Part shown: in pieces, positions 57,900 through 64,000 of the stretch
Position numbering within the stretch: the stretch's first letter is position 1
Layout: every line of letters begins with the position of its first letter
Source: Pelobacter propionicus DSM 2379
GTDB taxonomy: Bacteria; Desulfobacterota; Desulfuromonadia; Geobacterales; Pseudopelobacteraceae
Direction of reading: 5' to 3'
DNA: 64,000 nt
NCBI RefSeq assembly: GCF_000015045.1
Contig: NC_008609.1
Coordinates: 310,001 to 374,000 of the forward strand
Position numbers and translations under genes: made by a program
The notes under the pieces: generated by a model
Database searches by the model: none
Seen by the model: the letters and a program-made list of their open reading frames with translations, nothing else
What the model was told of the DNA's origin: nothing

Positions 57900-59252
57900 C
57901 TAGATCGTCCTTCCCTCTTTCATCAGTTCCCGCGAAATCCCCTTGAGCAGGTCCTCCTGGGTGACCGCCCGGTCGCCCCGCCTGAGGGCGCGTATGGCGC
58001 CGTAGCGGGCCACGTTGGCGATGGCGCCACCCGGTATCTCGTGCTCCTCAGCCAGGGAGGGGAGATCCACGTCATCCCCCAGGGGATATCCCTTCCCCAG
58101 CACACCACGCCAGAGCCGCAGGCGCTGCTCTGCGTCGGGCAGGGGAAAGTAGACCGAACTCTGGAACCTGCGGGCAAAGGCCTCGTCGATGTTGGCCTTG
58201 AGATTGGTGGCCAGGATCACCATCCCGGGGAAATCCTCCACCCGCTGGAGCAGGTAGGAGACCTCCTGGTTGGCGTAGCGGTCGTTGGAGCTGGAGGTCT
58301 GGGTGCGCCTGCCGAACAGGGCGTCCGCCTCGTCGAAGAAGAGGATCCAGTTCCTGTTCTGGGCCTGGTCGAAGACCGAGGCCAGGTTCTTTTCCGTCTC
58401 GCCGATGTACTTTGAGACAACCATGGAGAGGTCGATGCGGTAGACGTCCACGCCGGCGGAGGCGCCGATCAGGGTCGCCGTGAGGGTCTTGCCGGTCCCG
58501 GGGGGGCCGTAGAAGAGGCCGCGGTACCCGGGCTTGACCACGCTTGCCAGTCCCCACTCCTCCATGATCACCCGGGAATGCTCCAGCCAGGCGGTCAGGG
58601 TAAGTATCTCCTCCAGCACCTCCGGCCCCAGCACCAGGTCGCTCCAGGCGAGGGGAGTGGTGATGAGCCGGGCAGGGAAGCAGGACGAGAAGCCGGGCTT
58701 GTGACTGCTCCCGGTGGTAAAGCGGCTCAGGTAATCGGCGGTGATGAGCAGTGCCCCACTGAACAGCGGCTCGTTGCCGGAACTGCTCTCTATGCGCAGG
58801 ATTCCCTGGTTCGTGAAGACGTGGTCGGCCTCGAAGAGGCGGATGATCTCGAAGCGTTTCTTCAGGTCGTCGCCGGCCAGGATGAAGGCCGCGGTCTCGC
58901 AGGTGGGAAGGAAGCCGCCGTGGCTGTTCCCTTTCCAGCCGCCGAACTCGGTGAAGCCCCGGTCCAGGTTCCTGTTGCGGATGAACAGGGTGTCGAGTTC
59001 GTGGGGAGCGGTGTGGGGCAAAAGCGCCAGGATCAGGATGACCCGTTCGTCGAACCCCAGGCCGAAGCGGGTGACGGTCCGGGCGTATTCGGAACCGTCC
59101 CCCTCCAGGGAGGGGGGTGTTATGTGGCGGATCTCCCCGCTCCCCCCCGGCTCCTGGAAATAGAGGGTGATGCGTGTCTCCAGCAGCGCGCGGAACCAGT
59201 CGATCTCTCTCTTCAGGGTGAGGGCGTTTGCCTCCCCGGCGCTCATGCTCAT
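57900..59252 (-). CDS. AAA+ ATPase of the contractile injection system
   Basis: A 450-residue protein. Residues ~1-215 are an N-terminal domain (KREIDWFRALLETRITLYF), followed by an AAA+ module with Walker A GPPGTGKT (~247-254), Walker B WILFFDEADALFG (~299-311), sensor 1 ILATN and an arginine-finger-like RRFQS. Such ATPases occur in almost all eCIS clusters (Afp15/Pvc15-type), where they are linked to particle assembly. The ATG at 59252 overlaps the stop of the tape-measure gene (ATGA); longer in-frame versions would run into that gene. Confidence 0.88.
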   Translation of the reverse strand: MSMSAGEANALTLKREIDWFRALLETRITLYFQEPGGSGEIRHITPPSLEGDGSEYARTVTRFGLGFDERVILILALLPHTAPHELDTLFIRNRNLDRGFTEFGGWKGNSHGGFLPTCETAAFILAGDDLKKRFEIIRLFEADHVFTNQGILRIESSSGNEPLFSGALLITADYLSRFTTGSSHKPGFSSCFPARLITTPLAWSDLVLGPEVLEEILTLTAWLEHSRVIMEEWGLASVVKPGYRGLFYGPPGTGKTLTATLIGASAGVDVYRIDLSMVVSKYIGETEKNLASVFDQAQNRNWILFFDEADALFGRRTQTSSSNDRYANQEVSYLLQRVEDFPGMVILATNLKANIDEAFARRFQSSVYFPLPDAEQRLRLWRGVLGKGYPLGDDVDLPSLAEEHEIPGGAIANVARYGAIRALRRGDRAVTQEDLLKGISRELMKEGRTI

Positions 59253-62200
59253 CGCCACTCCACGTACAGTGCCCGCCCCATCCAGGGGTGCCGTATGGTC
59301 GAGAAGCCCCAGGGGATGCGGTCCAGCAGCATGTCGAAGGGACGGGGGGCCACCAGCAGGCTCCAGGCGTCGTCCTTCAGCCGCAGCCTCCCCTCCCGCT
59401 GGAGGAACGATTCCCTGAGCCCCGCCAGCGAGGTGGAGCCGATGGCGGACCAGGTGGCGATCATGGCGTGCAGCAATCCCTCGACGCACTCCTCCTCGGC
59501 CGGTTCAAGCCTGACCTCCCGGCCTATGGGCTCTCCGGTGGGAACCCCGCAGAGCAACTTGTTCAGCGCTAGCAGGTATTCCGGCGCGCCGCTGTCTCCG
59601 TGTACCATGAACTGCAGCAGATGGATCCCTCGTTCCGCCGCATCCCGGTCCCGGAACCCCTTCCCCTCCAGCAGCCCCAGCATGGAGAAGAGGCGGGTCA
59701 GGTAGGGCGCCGCCAGTACCTGGCCTGCATTGACGACGTACAGATCCTCCCGGAACTCGTCCTGTTCCCCCTTGACACCAGGCTCTGCTTCCACCGTTTT
59801 CCTCCCCGGGGCTATGACGGAAGTGGGGGAGGCCTCTTCGTCCTGCCTCTGCTTCCGTCGGGACCCCCCCTCTCCCCGGGATTCTCCCGCGACCTGAGGC
59901 TGGTGAGCCCGACTGGGGGGCGCGGAACCGTCGTCGGCATCCGTAACGGGGAGCGGAAGCCGGGCCGTCCGCGTGAGCGCAGCCTGCTCCCGCATGCCAT
60001 GGAGCGGTTTAGCCGTCGAATCAGGGGGGGCTGGCACTGCCCCCCCCTTTCCCGCGATGATCGCCAGGATCTGCCGCTCCACCCGCCGGCGCAGCGGCGG
60101 CAGCCCTTCGCGTCGCTGCCGAAGCAGGAGCTCCCGGAACCCTCGGTCGTAGCTCCGGCCGGTCTGCTCGGCCAGGTGACGGATGAGCGCATCGACGTAC
60201 TCGTCCAGCGGCAACCCGCTCCTTCTGCCGAAGAGATGGCTGAACAGGAAGCGGCGGGCCAGGCCGTGGAGCCGGCCGCTCTCCGCGACGACGGCGGTGA
60301 GCAGGATCTCCGTTGCCAGTTCCGTGCAGAGCAGCACCCGCCGCCAGTCCTTTCCCCGGGAGAGGGAGCAGAGGGGGAGCAGCAGCCGTGCAGGAAAAAG
60401 GTCGATGATCCGTTCGGAGTATCCCCGGCGAGTCGCCAGCGCCTTCACCATGGTTCGGCAGAGCTGCGGCCTGTGCCGGATCAGCTCCCTGATCACCGCT
60501 TCCGGAACCGTACGTGTCTCTCCGTTTTTCCGTTCGGGCTCACGGGAATCCCGCGCCCGGCGTCCGGAGTCCCGCCGCTTCTCAGGCTGCCGGGGAGCAC
60601 TCTTCAGTCGCAGCTGGTGCAGGATACTCCGCAACTCCGCGTGCGGTGTTCCTGTTTCACGGGCCTCTTCCAGCGCCATGGCCAGGGAGTCGAGCAGTTC
60701 GAGGTAGGCCCGGTTTCCCCGGGCCGCCATGGCGCGGACCAGGCTCTCCAGGTATGCCAGCTTGTTGAACCGGCTTCCCCGTTCCACCAGCAGATAGGCC
60801 AGGGTGACCTGCCACAGGCCACTTTTCAGGGTTTTCGCGGATTCCGTCCTGCCGTCGGCTGCCCGCCGGAAGAGTTCCGGCTGTCCGGTGATTCCGCGGA
60901 CGAACCCTCCCTCCCGCGGCTCCAGCATCCGCACCAGCTCTTCCAGAAGCGGTTCGGGAAACCCTTCGGCCATCTTCCGTAAACTCTCGCCCCGGCCGCA
61001 GAATTCGGCGAGCGTTTCCAGGATCAGGCCGGGGTGTTCGTGCAGCGTGGCGCGCCAGAAGCTCTCCAGGCCAACGGCGGAACCGCTGGCGAACGCCTCC
61101 CGGAGACGCAGCCGGATCAGCGCCTCTTCCGGCGCCTCTCCACGCTCTTCCCGTCGCTGCTCCCCGGGGGGGCGGCCAGCGCCGGCTTCCCGGGCCAGTT
61201 CCCCCAGCAGGGAGAACATCTCATGCTTCAGTCTGCCGGGCTTCGGCGATGCTTCCAGAAGGGCGGTCAGGGAGACCAGCAGGGGAATGTAGCCGCTGTT
61301 GCTCCGTGCCGCCATGCCTCTGACCACGCCTTCCAGGTAGGCCCTGCGGTTGAATCTTCCCCCCCGTTCACAGAGCAGGTAGGCCAGGGTGAACTCCCAG
61401 AGCCGGCTCCTGTACATCCGTTCGCTTCCCTCAGGTTCCGCCGTAGCGCGTCGGAACAGTTCCCCCCTGGCGGTCAGTTCTACGATGAATCCGCTCTCCC
61501 GCGGTTCCAGAATCCCGGCCATCCCCCGCAGAACCGTTTCAGGAAACTGCTCGGCCATCCTTCGCCGCGCGGCTGATTCCCTGCCGCGGCGCCCCAGGAT
61601 TTCGATCACCAGTGCGGGGAAGTCCCCTGCCAGTTCCTCCCACACTTCGGCCAGGGTGTCTGGTTCTCCCCGAACGATGGCCCGGTTCAGCAGCTCCCCC
61701 AGCAGGCGGGCCCGGGAGATGGCTTCGTCCCGGACGGCGTCAGCTGCCGGGGAGCTCTTCACTCCGTCTTTGCCCCCCAGCTCCAGCAGGAACTCCAGCA
61801 TCTGTCGCTTCAGCATGCCCGGAGCCTCCGCCTCTCCCAGGATTGTTGCCAGCGCATCCAGGAGATCGGTGAAACGGATCGAACAGCGGGCCGCCATCCG
61901 GCGAACCAGGCGTTCCAGGTAGGCCCGCCGGTTAAACTGTCCCCCCCGTTCCACCAGCAGATAGGCCAGGGTGAACTCCCAGAGTCTGGCCCGCGTGGTT
62001 GAGGTCTCTTCCGGTCTCTGTTCGCACGCCCGTCGGAAGAGTTCGGGACTGGCCGCGATTTCCTCCACGAAAGCGCTCTCCAGTGGTTCCAGCAGGCGCA
62101 CCAGATCCCGCAGCATGGCCGGGGGAAAGCCTTCGGCGATCCGTCGCAGCGCGTCCCCGTCCGCACCCTTCCGCCGGAGCAGTTTCCGCAGCAGGGCCGG

Positions 62201-63049
62201 CCGGTTGCGCAGCAGCTCCTGCCAGTCGTCCTTGATTACCTCCGCGTGTCCTGTTGTCAGCGCCTCTTCGAGGCGCGTACGGAGAGACCCTCGGGTCGCG
62301 GAATCGTCATGGTCGGGGAGATGCCCTGTCCCGGTCCGCATGTCTGTCACCGGAACGTCGCTCTGTTCCCGCTGATCCAGCAGGCTGAGCAGGATTGTTT
62401 CCCATACGTCCCGGCGCTCCACGGTGGAGGGGAGGGAGGCCAGTGCGGTGGAGAACAGCTCTCGCAGCGAACGGCTCCAGATGGTCTGTCCCGGTGCCAG
62501 CATGCGTGCCAGGTCTGCCGCGACATGCTCCCCGAATTGGCGGACGATTCTGGCTACTGTCCGCTCTTGGCGGAGCCTGTCCCCCAGGAGGCGGCGCAGG
62601 CTGGTGGCGTCGCAGGAGAGGAGCTGCTCTGTCAGCTCCTCCATGGTCCGCCCGTCGGCCAGGTCAGCGTTCCAGGGTATGCAGCCGGTGGCCAGGAAAT
62701 ACTCCAGCCGTTCCCGTCCATGTTCCCCGGGGGGGATGACCCTGCACCCCGCACGTGCCTCTCCGCCGTGCAGCAGGTTCTCCCGCAGTGCCGCTTCGAG
62801 TCTCTCCCGGAGACGCTCGCCGGCGGCTTCGCTCCAGCCGTCACTCCCGATGCTTCCCAGATCGATGTCCAGGCGGTCGATGCGCAGCACCCCGGCGGGA
62901 GGGGCGAGTCTGGTGAAAACCTCGTCCACGATCTCCAGCGCCAGGCCGGAAGCGAAGGAGCGCAGCTCCTCCTGCTGCTCGAATGCCGCCTCCTCCGAAG
63001 GGAACGAGACCTGGAACAGGGCGTTTTCCACCATGTGGGCAGCGGTCAT
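59249..63049 (-). CDS. Contractile injection system tape-measure-type protein with three internal repeats
   Basis: A 1266-residue protein. The N-terminus (ENALFQVSFPSEEAAFEQQ, then RIDRLDIDLGSIG) matches the CIS tape-measure (CIS_TMP) family. Residues ~278-850 hold three imperfect repeats of ~190 residues, each with a FP(E/P)...L(V/A)R(L/M)LEP segment, PELFRRA, and LW(E/Q)xTLAYLL(V/C)ERG followed by FNxxAYLExxVRxMAAR. A second divergent part and RLFSMLGLLEGKGF follow. The ATG at 63049 overlaps the previous stop. A huge in-frame extension upstream overlaps another gene and is rejected. Confidence 0.82.
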   Translation of the reverse strand: MTAAHMVENALFQVSFPSEEAAFEQQEELRSFASGLALEIVDEVFTRLAPPAGVLRIDRLDIDLGSIGSDGWSEAAGERLRERLEAALRENLLHGGEARAGCRVIPPGEHGRERLEYFLATGCIPWNADLADGRTMEELTEQLLSCDATSLRRLLGDRLRQERTVARIVRQFGEHVAADLARMLAPGQTIWSRSLRELFSTALASLPSTVERRDVWETILLSLLDQREQSDVPVTDMRTGTGHLPDHDDSATRGSLRTRLEEALTTGHAEVIKDDWQELLRNRPALLRKLLRRKGADGDALRRIAEGFPPAMLRDLVRLLEPLESAFVEEIAASPELFRRACEQRPEETSTTRARLWEFTLAYLLVERGGQFNRRAYLERLVRRMAARCSIRFTDLLDALATILGEAEAPGMLKRQMLEFLLELGGKDGVKSSPAADAVRDEAISRARLLGELLNRAIVRGEPDTLAEVWEELAGDFPALVIEILGRRGRESAARRRMAEQFPETVLRGMAGILEPRESGFIVELTARGELFRRATAEPEGSERMYRSRLWEFTLAYLLCERGGRFNRRAYLEGVVRGMAARSNSGYIPLLVSLTALLEASPKPGRLKHEMFSLLGELAREAGAGRPPGEQRREERGEAPEEALIRLRLREAFASGSAVGLESFWRATLHEHPGLILETLAEFCGRGESLRKMAEGFPEPLLEELVRMLEPREGGFVRGITGQPELFRRAADGRTESAKTLKSGLWQVTLAYLLVERGSRFNKLAYLESLVRAMAARGNRAYLELLDSLAMALEEARETGTPHAELRSILHQLRLKSAPRQPEKRRDSGRRARDSREPERKNGETRTVPEAVIRELIRHRPQLCRTMVKALATRRGYSERIIDLFPARLLLPLCSLSRGKDWRRVLLCTELATEILLTAVVAESGRLHGLARRFLFSHLFGRRSGLPLDEYVDALIRHLAEQTGRSYDRGFRELLLRQRREGLPPLRRRVERQILAIIAGKGGAVPAPPDSTAKPLHGMREQAALTRTARLPLPVTDADDGSAPPSRAHQPQVAGESRGEGGSRRKQRQDEEASPTSVIAPGRKTVEAEPGVKGEQDEFREDLYVVNAGQVLAAPYLTRLFSMLGLLEGKGFRDRDAAERGIHLLQFMVHGDSGAPEYLLALNKLLCGVPTGEPIGREVRLEPAEEECVEGLLHAMIATWSAIGSTSLAGLRESFLQREGRLRLKDDAWSLLVAPRPFDMLLDRIPWGFSTIRHPWMGRALYVEWR

Positions 63050-64000
63050 GGCAGGTCCCCTTCTCTCTCGCGGGACCGGGTATCCCGAAGTAAAAGCACG
63101 AGCGCGCGGGAGGTCCGCTCCAGTTCGGGATCGCCCGGCTCTGGGGCGTTCATGCGACACAGCCAGGCGGCGAAGAGCGTTTCGAAAGCTGCCATGGTCT
63201 CGAATCGGAGCCAGTGACATTCCGCCAGGATGTGTGCCGGACAGTTCCGCTGCACCGTTTCCTCGGCCAGGCGGCGGAAGTTCCGATCCCGGCAGCGGGC
63301 GGTCCAGGCGGGGAACAGCACGCTCACCCGGAAGGGGAAGAAATCCGCGGGAACGCCATCTTCCCGGCCGTGCGTACCCCGGGGCCGGAGCAGGATGTGT
63401 TCGACGACGTGCATTCCCTCGCTCCCAAGGCTGAGGCCGACCAGCAGCCGGCGCAGGGCATTGGCGCTTGTCACCGCGCTCCCCTGATCCGGAAACAGTC
63501 CGATCCGCCACCACTTGCCGCTGTCGGAGGCGGCAAAAAGCAGCTGCGTACCCGTTCCCTGGGGGGCGATGCGGTAGTTATCCAGCGCAACGCCGCGTTG
63601 CAGCAACGATGGCGTCAGTCGGCCGCTGTCCGTGAAGCAGATTCCGGCGGTCAAGGGGCGCAGCTCCTCCGGCGTTCCGCCGTCGGGACCGCTGAGCGGG
63701 ACCTGGAACCACGGGGAGTCATTGCCCGGCTCTTCCGCCGGGACCGGCAGCCCGGGTTCCGTGCCCGAAAACGCCGAGTCGTCACCCAGGATGAAACCGG
63801 CGGAGAGAATCGGCCGGGTCAGGGAACGATGACTCCCGGAGCCGAAGCCGAGCATCAGGCTGACCCGCCGGTGCAGTCCCGAGACTCCGGCCCCGCTCTT
63901 GTCTGCCGCGCCATAGTCGGGCGCTTCCCCCCTGTCCCTGCCCAGCTCCACGATCTGATTCAGGAAGGCGGCTTTCTGGCGGACGGCGATTCTCTCCGTC
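63046..64000 (-). CDS. Large eCIS-associated structural protein, C-terminal part (runs off the window)
   Basis: The last ~315 residues of a longer protein; the reading frame is open to the window edge, so the start lies outside. Visible features are a beta-rich region with GICFTDSGRLTP and HVVEHILLRPRG, a phrase seen in large eCIS baseplate-region proteins, then a segment ending in a charged tail. It overlaps the tape-measure gene by 4 bp. Exact role unknown; baseplate or spike-region component is an inference from gene order. Confidence 0.6.
   Translation of the reverse strand, partial: TERIAVRQKAAFLNQIVELGRDRGEAPDYGAADKSGAGVSGLHRRVSLMLGFGSGSHRSLTRPILSAGFILGDDSAFSGTEPGLPVPAEEPGNDSPWFQVPLSGPDGGTPEELRPLTAGICFTDSGRLTPSLLQRGVALDNYRIAPQGTGTQLLFAASDSGKWWRIGLFPDQGSAVTSANALRRLLVGLSLGSEGMHVVEHILLRPRGTHGREDGVPADFFPFRVSVLFPAWTARCRDRNFRRLAEETVQRNCPAHILAECHWLRFETMAAFETLFAAWLCRMNAPEPGDPELERTSRALVLLLRDTRSREREGDLP

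Noticed and set aside
63050-63514. N-terminal extension of the tape-measure gene (155 codons more)
   Set aside because: It overlaps the end of the upstream eCIS gene completely; the ATGA overlap at 63046-63049 and the CIS_TMP N-terminus right after it mark the real start.

Overview
The window reads as a high-GC, densely coded chromosome of an anaerobic Desulfuromonadia/Geobacterales bacterium (Geobacter or Pelobacter type). This is inferred from the gene mix: a four-subunit pyruvate:ferredoxin oxidoreductase in gamma-delta-alpha-beta order, an energy-converting-hydrogenase-related (Ehr) membrane complex, many cyclic-dinucleotide signalling parts, two Hsp20 genes and an RND pump. No 16S gene is present, so the species cannot be fixed.

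Layout. 1-3.7 kb: the end of an ABC-F gene, a quinol-monooxygenase-like gene, an FMN riboswitch with ribB, yjbQ, and two Hsp20 genes. 3.9-11.8 kb: signalling genes, namely an HD-GYP gene behind a GEMM riboswitch with its own promoter and terminator, a pentapeptide-repeat protein, an orphan PorB-like gene, a PilZ protein and a PEP-synthase-like protein. 12.3-15.3 kb: the por operon behind a long structured leader. 15.4-24.3 kb: nitroreductase, AEC transporter, and a TetR-controlled RND tripartite pump with two matching palindromic operators. 24.7-25.9 kb: DUF1737, a NifU-type protein and a PemK/MazF-like toxin-antitoxin pair. 26.1-33.4 kb: a six-gene Ehr operon whose large subunit lacks the NiFe cysteines and whose small subunit is fused to a ferredoxin. 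33.6-35.5 kb: fabZ and a long GAPDH. 35.8-39.7 kb: an unusual cytoplasmic set of solute-binding-like protein, SIMIBI GTPase, soluble ABC ATPase and DUF1848 protein. 39.7-44.5 kb: rpmA, rplU, rng and a radical SAM gene. 44.76 kb: tRNA-Leu(CAG).

Beyond the tRNA the content is accessory. 45.2-52.5 kb is a type I restriction-modification locus (hsdR, hsdM, a RhuM gene, hsdS) riddled with a small CGAAG-rich repeat that also sits in frame inside hsdS. 52.5-64.0 kb (minus strand, running off the window) is one end of an extracellular contractile injection system (eCIS): a large structural protein, a tape-measure-type protein with three internal repeats, an AAA+ ATPase, a membrane protein with peptidoglycan-binding and GH18-like parts, a methyltransferase, two candidate cargo proteins and a DUF4157 protein.

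The most interesting signals are (i) a short SPR-[MQ]-[VT]-[AE]-Q motif near residue 40 of the DUF4157 protein and both neighbouring candidate cargoes, a possible loading tag; (ii) the repeat that has become protein sequence in both halves of HsdS; (iii) the GTPase/ABC/solute-binding/DUF1848 cluster; and (iv) the GEMM riboswitch upstream of an HD-GYP phosphodiesterase. All names come from reading motifs and gene order; no database search was run.
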